In this document: piece after piece, positions 27,460-36,080 of the stretch
Layout of the letters: the number at the start of each line of letters is the position of its first letter
How positions within the stretch are numbered: the first letter of the stretch is position 1
NCBI GenBank assembly: GCA_026707585.1
Contig: JAPOWQ010000041.1
Location: 1 to 64,000 of the forward strand
Origin: Chloroflexota bacterium
GTDB lineage: Bacteria; Chloroflexota; UBA11872
Direction: 5' to 3'
Length of the DNA: 64,000 bases
Made by a program: the position numbers and the translations under genes
The notes under the pieces: model-generated
What the model saw: only the letters and a program-made list of their open reading frames with translations
What the model was told of the DNA's origin: nothing
Databases searched by the model: none

Positions 27460-28419
27460 ATGGAAATGCGGAGTCTTGGGGCGACGGGTGAGCGTGTCAG
27501 CGCTCTGTGCATGGGCTGCTGGGAGATCGGCGGGCAGGCCTGGGGCGACTTTCCAGCCTGGGATGCCGTTCGCCTGGTGCAGCGGGCCTTTGACGCCGGG
27601 ATCACCACCTTCGACACCGCCGAGGTCTATGGCAACGGCCGGAGCGAGGTGCTCTTGGGCGAGGCGCTCTATGGCCGCCGCGACGACGCGTTCATCATCA
27701 GCAAGGTCGGTTACCTTCCCGGGACCGATGGCGCGCAGTCCATCCAGGGCGCCAAGCAGCCGCGCGACTACTCACCCAAGCGCATACGCGACGCCTGCGA
27801 TCTGGCCCTGCGCCGCCTGCGCACCGAATACATCGACGCCTATCTCCTGCACGACCCGCCGCTGCACATCGTCAAGCACGAAGCGCCGTTCGCCACGCTT
27901 GAGGAACTACAGGCCGCCGGCAAGATCCGCTGGTGGGGCATCTCGGCGCGGACCGGCCAGCCGGAGACCGCCGTGGAAGCCATCCGTCGCTGGGGGGCGC
28001 CGGTGGTGGAAACGCCCTACAACGCTGTTGACGATGGCGCCGGAGATGAACTCCTGCCGCTGGCGGCTGAACACGGAACGGGGGTCTTCGCGCGCTCGCC
28101 GTTTGCCAACGGGCTGATTCTCCTAAGCGAGGAAGAGCTTGCGGCGCTCCCCGCCAGCGACTGGCGGCAGTCGGAGATGTTCCGCGAGCGCCTGGCCGAC
28201 GCCGCCGGTCCGCGCGAGCGCATCCAGCACATCGCCGACCTGCGTGACGAACTGCCGTATGAGACAGCGATGCGTTTCGTGCTAGGCCATGAGGCCGCGT
28301 CGACTTGCATCGTCGGGCTGTCCAACGCCGAGGACATCGCCGCCAACACGCCCGTCGGCGACCCGCCCTACCTGAGCGCCGGGGAGATCGCCGTCATCCG
28401 CGGGCAGACGTCCGGGTAG
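27460..28419 (+). CDS. Aldo/keto reductase
   Basis: The 319-aa (beta/alpha)8 oxidoreductase has the full catalytic tetrad: Asp and Tyr in FDTAEVYGNGRSE, Lys in IISKVGY and His in YLLHDP. NADP-binding residues follow the late SNAEDI segment. It should interconvert an aldehyde or ketone and the alcohol using NADPH. It is transcribed toward the sugar-acid dehydratase gene, so a role in sugar catabolism is plausible but unproven. ATG 27460 is preceded by GGGGAGA. Confidence 0.92.
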   Translation: MEMRSLGATGERVSALCMGCWEIGGQAWGDFPAWDAVRLVQRAFDAGITTFDTAEVYGNGRSEVLLGEALYGRRDDAFIISKVGYLPGTDGAQSIQGAKQPRDYSPKRIRDACDLALRRLRTEYIDAYLLHDPPLHIVKHEAPFATLEELQAAGKIRWWGISARTGQPETAVEAIRRWGAPVVETPYNAVDDGAGDELLPLAAEHGTGVFARSPFANGLILLSEEELAALPASDWRQSEMFRERLADAAGPRERIQHIADLRDELPYETAMRFVLGHEAASTCIVGLSNAEDIAANTPVGDPPYLSAGEIAVIRGQTSG

Positions 28420-28444
28420 ATCCGCGCTTGAGCCAGAGGACGGC

Positions 28445-29650
28445 TCATCGGGCCTCTCGCCAGCTCAGTTCACGCTGGGCGGTCACCTTGGATTCGTCGA
28501 TCTCCACGCCAACTCCGGGTGCGTCGGGCGGACTGATCATGCCGTTGACCGGCATGACGGGTTTCTTGAAGAAAAACTGCCGTAGCTCGTTCCACTTCAC
28601 CAGGTACTCGACGTAGGGACAAAGCGGCGGCGGCCAGGCCGCGCTGAGATGGGCATTGACCGGAACCGAGGCGCCGTGCGGAATCAGCGACACGTCATAG
28701 ACGGAGCAGATCGTGGCGATCTTCAGCATTTCGCTAACGCCGCCGGCCCACATCGTGTCGGCCTGAAAAATGTCCACCGCGCCGGCCTTCATGTAGTCGC
28801 GCGCACCCCAGCGTGTGTATTCGTGCTCGCCACCGGAAATAGGAACCGGTGAGGAGGCCCGGATTCGGGCGTAGTTGGCAATGTCGTCGGACTTGACCGG
28901 TTCTTCGATCCAGTACGGCCGGTACTCGGCCATGCGTCGCGCCATGTCCAGCGTGTAGCGCACGTTCCAGCTGCTCCACGCGTCGATCATCACGTCCACG
29001 TCGTCGCCCACGGCTTCACGCAGAACGCGCATCAGCTCCACGTTGCGCCGCGCACCCGCCTCGCCGTCGTCGGGGGCGTACCGCACGAACCACTTGGTGG
29101 CCTGGTAGCCCTCGGCCACGAACTGTCTGGCGCGTTCGGCCGCCCGCTCGGGCTCGATTGAGAAGCCCAGTGCGCTGGCGTAGGCCGGAATCTCGCGCCG
29201 CACCGGCCCGCCCAGGAGTCGGTACAGCGGCTGGCCAAGCCACTTCCCCTTCAGGTCCCAGAGCGCCGTGTCGACGGCGCTCAGCGCGAACATGGGCGAG
29301 CCCCTGCGACCGTGAATCATGTACCGGTACAGCTGATCCCAGATCCGCTCGCTAGCCAGCGGATCCGAGCCCAGGATGAAGGGCGTGATCTGCGTGTCGA
29401 TGACAAAGGCGTCCGGCACGTCGATAGGCCCGGCCATGCCGCTGACGCCTTCATCGGTCTCAATGTTCATGAAGACCCACGACAGGTCATGGGCGCCGTC
29501 AGCGTCTCGCGCCTTGGGGATGTGCTGGTCGGGATCCCGCTTGTGTTCGGGATAGACATCCAGCGGCCGCACCAGGCGCTCCTCCCAGAAGTCGCCCTCG
29601 GACTCGAATTTGCCGTGCAGTTCGGTGAGGCGGATGTTGGTGATTCGGAT
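28445..29650 (-). CDS. Enolase-superfamily sugar-acid dehydratase (L-rhamnonate dehydratase-like)
   Basis: The core shows enolase-superfamily features: a Lys in TKWFVRYAPDDGEAG and metal ligands in DVMIDAWSSWN, YWIEEPV and SGGEHEYTRWGARD. The late IPHGASVPVNAH segment matches the rhamnonate-dehydratase subgroup, whose members remove water from a sugar acid to give a 2-keto-3-deoxy acid. The first GTG is at 29572, but clear N-terminal domain sequence (RITNIRLTELHGKFESEGDF) continues upstream with no ATG, GTG or TTG. ATC at 29650 sits 7 nt after GGAGG, exactly where a start is expected, so I extend the gene to it (401 aa). It is divergent from a sulfatase gene and convergent with the aldo/keto reductase. 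Confidence 0.85.
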   Translation of the reverse strand: MRITNIRLTELHGKFESEGDFWEERLVRPLDVYPEHKRDPDQHIPKARDADGAHDLSWVFMNIETDEGVSGMAGPIDVPDAFVIDTQITPFILGSDPLASERIWDQLYRYMIHGRRGSPMFALSAVDTALWDLKGKWLGQPLYRLLGGPVRREIPAYASALGFSIEPERAAERARQFVAEGYQATKWFVRYAPDDGEAGARRNVELMRVLREAVGDDVDVMIDAWSSWNVRYTLDMARRMAEYRPYWIEEPVKSDDIANYARIRASSPVPISGGEHEYTRWGARDYMKAGAVDIFQADTMWAGGVSEMLKIATICSVYDVSLIPHGASVPVNAHLSAAWPPPLCPYVEYLVKWNELRQFFFKKPVMPVNGMISPPDAPGVGVEIDESKVTAQRELSWREAR

Positions 29651-29759
29651 TGGATTGCCTCCGTTCCAGAAAGCGCTAACAGTCCGTCGCTCGCAGCCTA
29701 ATCCAGCACGATCGGTTCGCTACACTCCCGCGCGTTACGCCCGCTTGGAGGGCGCACGG

Positions 29760-31160
29760 ATGGCCAGTCGCCCAAACATCCTTTGGATCGTCATGGACTC
29801 GCAGCGACCCCACAACATTGGGGCCTACGGCGACCCGCGCGGGGTAACCCCCGTCCTGGACCAACTGGCTGCCGAGGGCGCCGTCTTCGAACGCAACATC
29901 ACCTCCGCGCCGTGGTGCCTGCCGTCGCACGCCTCGATGATGACCGGCCACTACGCCAGCACCCACGGGGCCGACGGTAGGCACGAACGGCTGAGCGAGG
30001 AGTACCCGACGATCGGCGAGGAGTTGACCGAACTCGGCTACGCCACCGTCGGCATCTCCAACAACGCCTACATGAGCGCTTCGTCCGCGCTGCACCGCGG
30101 CTTCATGGACTGGAGCTACGTGCTGCCGCCGCTCGGTAAGCCGGACGACGACAAGGGCGGCGCGCAGGTGGTGCGGCAGATGCTCAACTGGCTGCAGGGG
30201 CATGAGCAGGACGAGCGCCCGTTCTTCATGTACGTCAACATCAACGACACCCACACGGCGTACATCGCGCCCGAACCATGGCACTCACGCTGGGCGCCGG
30301 ACGTCAGTCGCGACGAGGCCCGCGAACTCAACCGGGCACAAGGCGGATTCGCGGATCCGTCGCGCATGGGCGGGATGCCGGACGACGTTCGCGACAAGCT
30401 GTATGCCCTGATGGACGGAGAAGCCGCCTACGTGGACGACTTGATTGGTCGGGTGGTCAGCTACCTGAAGGACGCCGGAACGCTGGACGACACGATGGTG
30501 GTGGTGACGTCGGATCACGGCGACGTGATCGAGGAGCATCCGCCGTACTGGAATCATCAATTGACGGTATTCGAGGCCGTGGCGCATGTGCCGCTGATCG
30601 TGCGCTATCCGGCGGCGTTCGAGGCGGGCACGCGGGTGTCGGCGCTTACCCAGACCCACGACGTAGTTGCGACCATTTATGACTTGATCGGCGCGCAGCC
30701 GCAGCTCGAGTGGCTGGGCGAGAGCAGCCACAGCCTGTTGCGAGCACGCGACGGGGACGCCCGCAGCTATGCGCTGTGCGAGTTCGCGTTTCCCGTGAAC
30801 ATGCTGGAGCGCGTCACGCGCCAGGGCCGGGCCTTCGAGTTACGCCGCTTCTTCCGGGCGCTGCGGGCCTACTACCGGGACGAGTGGAAGTACATCTGGG
30901 CCAGCGACGGCCGGGACATGCTTTACAACCTGGCGGACGACCCAACCGAGCAGGTGAACCTGTTTGAGAGCGAGAACGACCGGGCGCGGGAGTACTACCT
31001 GGAGTTGGAAGCCGTGCTGGCCCGGATCCCGGTGAACGACTACGGCGACTGGATGGTGACGGAGTACATGAAGGGCACGCCGAAAGAGAGCTGGGAGAAG
31101 ATCCGGCGCTGGGGCTACCTGCGACCGGGCCAGGCCGATAAGCCGGCGTTCCGAAACTAG
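29760..31160 (+). CDS. Type I sulfatase (alkaline-phosphatase superfamily)
   Basis: ATG 29760 has GGAGG 8 nt upstream. The 466-aa protein begins NILWIVMDSQRP with the first metal-binding Asp. It carries the sulfatase signature APWCLPSHASMMTG, in which Cys53 would be converted to formylglycine; the usual Arg of CxPSR is His, a common variant. Further metal-ligand motifs are VVTSDHGD and the C-terminal EWKYIWASDGRDMLYNLADD with DPTEQVNL. No signal peptide is visible, so it appears cytoplasmic. It is divergent from the sugar-acid dehydratase, which suggests use of sulfated sugars. An anaerobic or FGE-type maturase is not in the window. Confidence 0.92.
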   Translation: MASRPNILWIVMDSQRPHNIGAYGDPRGVTPVLDQLAAEGAVFERNITSAPWCLPSHASMMTGHYASTHGADGRHERLSEEYPTIGEELTELGYATVGISNNAYMSASSALHRGFMDWSYVLPPLGKPDDDKGGAQVVRQMLNWLQGHEQDERPFFMYVNINDTHTAYIAPEPWHSRWAPDVSRDEARELNRAQGGFADPSRMGGMPDDVRDKLYALMDGEAAYVDDLIGRVVSYLKDAGTLDDTMVVVTSDHGDVIEEHPPYWNHQLTVFEAVAHVPLIVRYPAAFEAGTRVSALTQTHDVVATIYDLIGAQPQLEWLGESSHSLLRARDGDARSYALCEFAFPVNMLERVTRQGRAFELRRFFRALRAYYRDEWKYIWASDGRDMLYNLADDPTEQVNLFESENDRAREYYLELEAVLARIPVNDYGDWMVTEYMKGTPKESWEKIRRWGYLRPGQADKPAFRN

Positions 31161-31182
31161 GTCAACGGCGGCGGTTCGGCGG

Positions 31183-32061
31183 TCAGGGCGCCCGACCCTC
31201 CATGATCCCGGCGCGGCGAGTGTCGAGAGGCATTCGCAGACCGTCGCGGGCCGCGTGGCGGCGTAGCAGACCGTCGCGGTCGTAGTCGAAGCGTTCGATT
31301 TTGGGCTGGAGCCGACCGTCCGCTTCAGCAACGGTAAGGAATGAGGGACGGTTGTCGTTGACCGAGAGGTCCGGGTCGTCCACGCGCCGGTCGATCTCCC
31401 GTCCGCTTGGGTCGCGGTAGCGGAATAGCGGCGCCGCGACCGTACCGGGATTGGCCAACGCACCGGCGTCGCTTTGGCTGATGAATGGGTAGTGGGTGTG
31501 CCCGATCACGGTCAGATCCACGGAGGGATCGGCGAAGATCTCGGACAGCTCGGCGGGCCGAAGTCGCCAGTTGGTGGGCTCCGGCGTGCGCAGATTGAAG
31601 TGGCCGTGCATGAGCCGCAGGGAGTGGCCCCGCCAGTGCACATCCAGGATGTCGGGCAGCGACGACACAAACTCGAGTTGGTCGGGTGCCATCTTCCGGT
31701 AAGCCCCGAGTTCGGTGTCGTCGCGCGCGCGTTCGCCTGGCGGCGGCTCGGCTCTGAGGTACTCGAAGATCGCGCTGTCGTGGTTGCCGCGGGTAGTGCG
31801 ACCCATGGCGCGGCGCATCGTCCACTCCACGGCGTAGCGGCCGTCGATCCCGCCTTCAAAGATGTCGCCGTTGACGAAGGCCAGGTAGGGCTCCGACAAC
31901 CGGGCCAGCCACTGGTCGACGGCTTCCAGCGGCTCCCGGTAGGCGTGCAGGTCGCTGACAATGACGAGGCGCTCCGCGGCACCGCTGACTTCGACCCGGG
32001 CAGTCACATAGGGACGCGGCGCTCGACGATCGTCGACTTGCGCCGCATCTGCATCGCTCAT
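31183..32061 (-). CDS. Calcineurin-like metallophosphoesterase
   Basis: The 292-aa protein has all five metallophosphatase blocks: IVSDLHA, FVNGDIFEGG, RGNHDSA, LMHGHFN and VIGHTHYPF. This fold binds two metal ions and hydrolyses phosphate esters; the long C-terminal part (about residues 215-292) is not conserved family sequence. ATG 32061 follows CAGGGGGAT. It converges with the sulfatase gene and nothing nearby indicates the substrate. Confidence 0.9.
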   Translation of the reverse strand: MSDADAAQVDDRRAPRPYVTARVEVSGAAERLVIVSDLHAYREPLEAVDQWLARLSEPYLAFVNGDIFEGGIDGRYAVEWTMRRAMGRTTRGNHDSAIFEYLRAEPPPGERARDDTELGAYRKMAPDQLEFVSSLPDILDVHWRGHSLRLMHGHFNLRTPEPTNWRLRPAELSEIFADPSVDLTVIGHTHYPFISQSDAGALANPGTVAAPLFRYRDPSGREIDRRVDDPDLSVNDNRPSFLTVAEADGRLQPKIERFDYDRDGLLRRHAARDGLRMPLDTRRAGIMEGRAP

Positions 32062-32173
32062 TCCCGATCCCCCTGACGAAGTCTCGCCGGCACCTCTGAC
32101 CTAGACTAGCCCGAGGCCGCGATTGAATTGCGGGGACGCTTGGCAAGCTGCCGGCCGCAGGCACGGAGTGAAC

Positions 32174-32368
32174 ATGGAAGGTTTTACTGGCCTGATCATC
32201 GTCCTCATTGTCATCGCTTCATACTTCCTTCCAACATTGATCGCCGTACTCCGAGAACATCACAACAGGCTTCCGATCTTTCTGCTTAACTTCTTCCTGG
32301 GGTGGACGTTCATCGGCTGGGTCGCTGCGCTGGTCTGGTCGTTCACGAGCCCGCCGCCGCAAGACTAG
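32174..32368 (+). CDS. Small membrane protein of the superinfection-immunity type
   Basis: This 64-aa protein has two hydrophobic helices (LIIVLIVIASYFLPTLIAVL and FLLNFFLGWTFIGWVAALVW) joined by REHHNRLPI. The pattern YFLPTLIA followed by N-x-L-x-G-W-T-x-I-G-W matches the Imm_superinfect family, named after phage T4 Imm but widespread in non-phage contexts, where the role is unclear. GGAG lies 6 nt before the ATG. It stands alone, about 100 nt before the aminotransferase. Confidence 0.8.
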   Translation: MEGFTGLIIVLIVIASYFLPTLIAVLREHHNRLPIFLLNFFLGWTFIGWVAALVWSFTSPPPQD

Positions 32369-32469
32369 GCGCCACGTTCGGAGAATTGGGCAGCTCGCAG
32401 GCAACCGACGCGAGTTTTCCAGTAGGCTGAGCGTCCGAGAAGGTCCCCCCTATTCCTGGAGCCGACGCC

Positions 32470-33825
32470 ATGACCATGACGATGAGCGCCCGACCAACGG
32501 CCGCCGAAATTGCCGAGCTCAACCGGGAATACACGTTCTTCGACTGGGCGGCGCAGGGCGCGGTGCGTCCGGTGGCGGTGGAGCGGGCCGAGGGGTCATA
32601 CCTGTACGACCACGACGGACGGCGCTTCCTGGACCTGAACGCCCAGTTGATGAACGTCAACATCGGGCACCAGCACCCGGCGGTGGTGGAGGCCATCAAG
32701 GCGCAGGCCGACAAGCTGTGCTACGTCAACCCGCGCTTCGCCTCCGAGCCGCGCGGTGAGTTGGGGCGCGAACTGGCAGAGATCACGCCAGGGTCCTTGT
32801 GCAAGACCTTCTTCACCCTGGGCGGAGCCGAGGCGACGGATCACGCGGTGAAGATCGCCCGGCTGGCCACCGGCCGGCAGAAAATCGTGGCGCGGCGCCG
32901 CTCCTACCACGGGTCCACGTACGGCGCGCTTTCGCTCACCGGCGAGGCGCGGCGCTGGGCCACCGAGCCGGGCATTCCGGGCATTGTGAGGGCCGCCGAT
33001 CCCTACCAATACCGCTGTCGGTTCTGTTCGGCGCAGGCGCAGTGCGACCTGCGGTGCGCCGACGACATCGACGAGGTAATCCGAGTGGAGGGCCCGGACA
33101 ACGTGGCGGCGGTGATCGTGGAGCCGATTGCCGGCGCCAACGGGGTGGTGGTGCCGCCGGACGGCTATCTGCCGCGGGTCCGCGAGATTTGCGACGAGTA
33201 CGGCGTGCTGCTGATCGCCGACGAGGTGATGACCGGCTTCGGTCGCACCGGCCGCTGGTTTGCCGTGGAGCACTGGGACGTGGAGCCCGACATCATGACT
33301 ATTTCGAAGGGTCTGACGTCGGGATCGGTCCCGCTGGGCGCGGTGGTCGTTACGGACGAGATCGCCCACCACTTCGAGGACAATCCGCTGTGGGCCGGAC
33401 TGACCTACGGCGCGCACACGCTGGCATGCGCGGCCGCACTGGCGACGATCCAGGCCTACCGCGACGAAGGCATCCCGGAGCGGGTGGCGGAGTTGGGTGA
33501 GACGCTGAAGGACGACTACGCGGCGATGGCGGCGCGGCACCCGAGCATCGGCGAGGCGCGAAGCATTGGCCTGTTCTCGGCGCTGGAGCTGGTGCGCAAC
33601 CGCGAAACTCGCGAGCCGCTGGTGCCGCAGATCGACCCGGCGTTCGAGAACTTCGGCGTCATGAAGGAAATGTTCGCGTACATGCTGGAGCGGGGCGTGG
33701 TGACGATGACCCGCTGGAACTGGGTGATGGTGAACCCGCCGCTGACGATCACGCTGGAGGAATTGCGCGAAGGCCTGGCCGTGGTGGACGAGGCGCTGGA
33801 GCTGGCCGACCGGGCCATGGTCTGA
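32470..33825 (+). CDS. Class III (PLP-dependent) aminotransferase
   Basis: The 451-aa protein has class III features: FFTLGGAEATDHAVKIAR for PLP phosphate binding, YHGSTYGALSLTG, LLIADEVMTGFGRTG with the PLP-contacting Asp, and the Schiff-base Lys in MTISKGLTSG. It would transfer an amino group from an omega-amino donor to pyruvate or 2-oxoglutarate; the donor cannot be told. A Cys-rich insert (CRFCSAQAQCDLRC) with four Cys may bind a metal; similar inserts occur in some taurine/aspartate-type homologues. ATG 32470 follows GGAG; ATGs at 32476 and 32482 are alternatives. Confidence 0.9.
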   Translation: MTMTMSARPTAAEIAELNREYTFFDWAAQGAVRPVAVERAEGSYLYDHDGRRFLDLNAQLMNVNIGHQHPAVVEAIKAQADKLCYVNPRFASEPRGELGRELAEITPGSLCKTFFTLGGAEATDHAVKIARLATGRQKIVARRRSYHGSTYGALSLTGEARRWATEPGIPGIVRAADPYQYRCRFCSAQAQCDLRCADDIDEVIRVEGPDNVAAVIVEPIAGANGVVVPPDGYLPRVREICDEYGVLLIADEVMTGFGRTGRWFAVEHWDVEPDIMTISKGLTSGSVPLGAVVVTDEIAHHFEDNPLWAGLTYGAHTLACAAALATIQAYRDEGIPERVAELGETLKDDYAAMAARHPSIGEARSIGLFSALELVRNRETREPLVPQIDPAFENFGVMKEMFAYMLERGVVTMTRWNWVMVNPPLTITLEELREGLAVVDEALELADRAMV

Positions 33826-33878
33826 GGGGCCGCCGAACGAGCGTCGAATTGGCGCGAAAACGGCGCCCTCGCGCGAAT

Positions 33879-33902
33879 AAGAGTTTTTTCTAAAAAACTC
33901 TT
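33879..33902. terminator. AT-rich perfect palindrome, possible bidirectional terminator
   Basis: AAGAGTTTTTT and AAAAAACTCTT form 11-bp arms around CT. It lies 54 nt after the aminotransferase stop and is the most AT-rich short stretch in its surroundings. The stem itself supplies T-runs on both strands, so it could end transcription in either direction, though it lacks a GC stem. Confidence 0.35.
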
Positions 33903-34282
33903 GAGGCGCGGCGGGGCGTCGAAAGGCCCGTGAAAGGCGCAGGGCGACCCTGCCCGACTTCGGCTCGGGGTCGAGTCCCGGGACGGTTGTGCGACAGATC
34001 GACGAGGCGAACGAGGAGCGGCGCTTCCTGGCGAGGGAACGGAGGCGCGGCTGAGCGGTCGCGGAGACGGGCATGCAGAAATCGGTTGCGTAGACATCAG
34101 GTCTAGTGTACACTGATCGCATACAGAGGGCAAGCACCGCCCGCTTCGTGAACCGGCGAGGGATCACGACGGCGCGGCCGGGGCTAGCCCGTACCAACAT
34201 GCCCACGCTCCGGTCGCCGTCCCACTGTGAGGCGGGCTGGCGACGAGCCGGGCTATTTCAGCTGTGAGGGAAGGCGGCGCGG
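33903..34282. other. Intergenic region with a short palindrome
   Basis: No gene is supported. A perfect 10-bp palindrome AGTGTACACT lies at 34105-34114 in a locally less GC-rich stretch, as in operators of dimeric repressors, but no adjacent start uses it. A plus-strand frame ending at TGA 34051-34053 (VRQIDEANEERRFLARERRR) could be the tail of a lost small gene, but is too short to claim. Confidence 0.4.
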
Positions 34283-35152
34283 TTAGCCGACGAGGGCCTT
34301 CTCCGGCTTGATCTGCTCGTGTTCCTCCAGCCAGACCTTCAGCGGCACATCCGCGTCGGACGGTGAGGAGCGGCCGTGCTCGTTGGTGGAGTGGCCCATC
34401 ATCTGCTTGAGGATGGGGTGCGACTCGTCGTACCAGTCCTGCGGGAACTCCATGTCGTCGCGCGTGCGGATCCAGCGATAGCCGTAGCCGTAGAACAGGA
34501 CGCGCCGGGTCACGTCCGAGAAGTTTGGCGTGGCGGCGTGCCAGATGCGGCGGTCGAAGATGACGGCGGTGCCGGCCTTAATCTTGACCGGGATGGCGCC
34601 TTCCGGTTGGACCTCGCCCTCGCCGGGCTCGGGGAGGGTGTTGGACAGCTGACTGCCTGGAACAACCCAGAAGTTGCCCATGCCTTCGTTGCTGACGTCG
34701 GTCAGGAAGTAGCCAACCTTCAACGAGATCCGCGGACGCGGGTTGGTTTCCATGTCCCGGTTCATCTGGCCGGAATCCTGGTGCCAGCCCCAGGCCTGGG
34801 CGTCGGGCTCGTAGGTGCCGGGCTCTCTGCCGGTGACGGCCAGGTGGGTGTGATACAGGTAGATGTTCCAGCCCAAGATGCCCCAGACCTTGGGCAGCAA
34901 ACGCTCGTAGGCGACCATGTCGAAGAACGAGCGGTCGAGATGAATGAACCCCAGCTTGTTGATGCGCTGGGTGATGGTCTTGTCGGTGCGGCCCTCTTCG
35001 AGGACACCGCTGTCCATGAGGTCGTCGATGGTCTCGACTAACGATTCCCGCAGATCTTCGGGAACGGCGTCCTCGACGACCAGGAAGCCGTCGCGCTCGA
35101 ACGATTCGCGCTCGTCGTCGGTCAGGGCGTATTGCAGGCAACTGGGATCCAT
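34283..35152 (-). CDS. Phytanoyl-CoA dioxygenase (PhyH) family Fe(II)/2-oxoglutarate oxygenase
   Basis: ATG 35152 (MDPSCLQYALTDDE) is chosen because homologous sequence begins there; the frame upstream encodes unrelated residues. The 289-aa protein has the 2-His-1-carboxylate iron triad: His124 and Asp126 in WGWHQDSGQ and distal His205 in RRIWHAATPN, with Arg residues after it suitable for 2-oxoglutarate. It should hydroxylate an organic substrate using O2 and 2-oxoglutarate; the substrate is unknown. Families of such genes are expanded in marine Chloroflexota and sponge symbionts. It stands alone on the minus strand. Confidence 0.9.
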   Translation of the reverse strand: MDPSCLQYALTDDERESFERDGFLVVEDAVPEDLRESLVETIDDLMDSGVLEEGRTDKTITQRINKLGFIHLDRSFFDMVAYERLLPKVWGILGWNIYLYHTHLAVTGREPGTYEPDAQAWGWHQDSGQMNRDMETNPRPRISLKVGYFLTDVSNEGMGNFWVVPGSQLSNTLPEPGEGEVQPEGAIPVKIKAGTAVIFDRRIWHAATPNFSDVTRRVLFYGYGYRWIRTRDDMEFPQDWYDESHPILKQMMGHSTNEHGRSSPSDADVPLKVWLEEHEQIKPEKALVG

Positions 35153-35242
35153 AACCGGCCTCGATCCGTCCGGGTGCGGCGGTTCAGTATAGAAATAGCG
35201 GGGGCGGACGGTCACGTGGGACCCTTGCGTAAACCGAGGCTG

Positions 35243-35315
35243 GTTGCCCGGAAGACCCCTCACCGATTTCGGCCGAAGACGGCCGAATCTGCCTCTCCCC
35301 CAGGAGAGGGTGAAG
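35243..35315. repeat. Dispersed intergenic repeat, copy 1
   Basis: TTGCCCGGAAGACCCCTCACC followed by the hairpin CTCTCCCCCAGGAGAG also occurs, with small changes, at 61376-61435. The shared core TGCCCGGAAGACC plus a CTCTCCC/GGGAGAG dyad suggests a REP-like element. Confidence 0.45.
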
Positions 35316-35442
35316 AACGCCGCGCCTCTTGGAGGGTGGAGTCCGTCCGCAGGTGCTGGGGCGTGGATCGAGACCGAAAGCCGCCGCACCCTCGGGGACG
35401 CCGTAGGTCATGCACAGGTCTCTGGCGGGGCTGGCGGGGCGC

Positions 35443-35925
35443 TTAGCCAGCACCGCCCGCGTCGCCCGGCTGGGCGATGGTGACGGCCCAATCACCGTCG
35501 GCGCGTTCGACGTTGACGACATAGCCGCCAGCCCTGGTGATCTGGGCAGCGGCGGCGCCATGGCGGTCGAGCGGCGGGATGATGGTGATGGAGACGATTG
35601 GGTCGGCCTGGGGATCGTCCAGGAACTGCAGGGAGACGGTGAAGGGTTCGACCGCGCCGTCGTAGATCGCGTTGACGACTACCAGGCCTTCTCGAAGGCC
35701 GAAGGCGTTGCTCTGGCCGGGTTGAAGGCCATCAAAGCTGATCGGCGAGTCGATCGGCGTGACGTTTGGCGTCGGTTGCGAGGAACCGTTGGTCGCTTCG
35801 GCGGCGATGAGCGCGCCAAGGACGGACGAGCGCTGCGCCGGAACGACACCGGCGACCATGAGCAGCACGATGACAATCGCAGCCAGAAGCGCGAGTGCGA
35901 CAAGATACGACTGTGCTCGAACCAT
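35443..35925 (-). CDS. Membrane-anchored extracytoplasmic protein, function unknown
   Basis: ATG 35925 (MVRAQSYLVALALLAAIVIV) starts a 160-aa protein with one N-terminal membrane helix (residues 7-28). A Thr/Pro-rich stretch (QPTPNVTPIDSP) and a beta-rich domain follow, containing LREGLVVVNAIYDG, FTVSLQFLD and YVVNVERADGDWAVTI. The outer domain resembles small carbohydrate-binding or lipoprotein-like beta-sandwiches but matches no family I can name. It is divergent from the NADH dehydrogenase operon, 155 nt away, so the two may share control. Confidence 0.65.
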   Translation of the reverse strand: MVRAQSYLVALALLAAIVIVLLMVAGVVPAQRSSVLGALIAAEATNGSSQPTPNVTPIDSPISFDGLQPGQSNAFGLREGLVVVNAIYDGAVEPFTVSLQFLDDPQADPIVSITIIPPLDRHGAAAAQITRAGGYVVNVERADGDWAVTIAQPGDAGGAG

Positions 35926-36080
35926 GCAGGGAGCGTGCGACGCCCGGCCGATTAGCGTCAACGAATGCGCGGCCGTGCAGTCGTCGAGCAGGCCGCAGCC
36001 TGGCTCCACGGCATCTCGGGATTCGTCAGTAGCCACGCGTCGCTGCCACAATCGTCGGACACTCGCAACGGGAGGCGCGT

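Noticed and set aside
33950-33990. tRNA-like T-arm (GGTCGAGTCCC)
   Set aside because: The loop is one base short, and no acceptor, D or anticodon arms can be built around it.
32596-34206. 536-codon minus-strand frame opposite the aminotransferase
   Set aside because: It is antisense to intact PLP-enzyme motifs and has no domain of its own.
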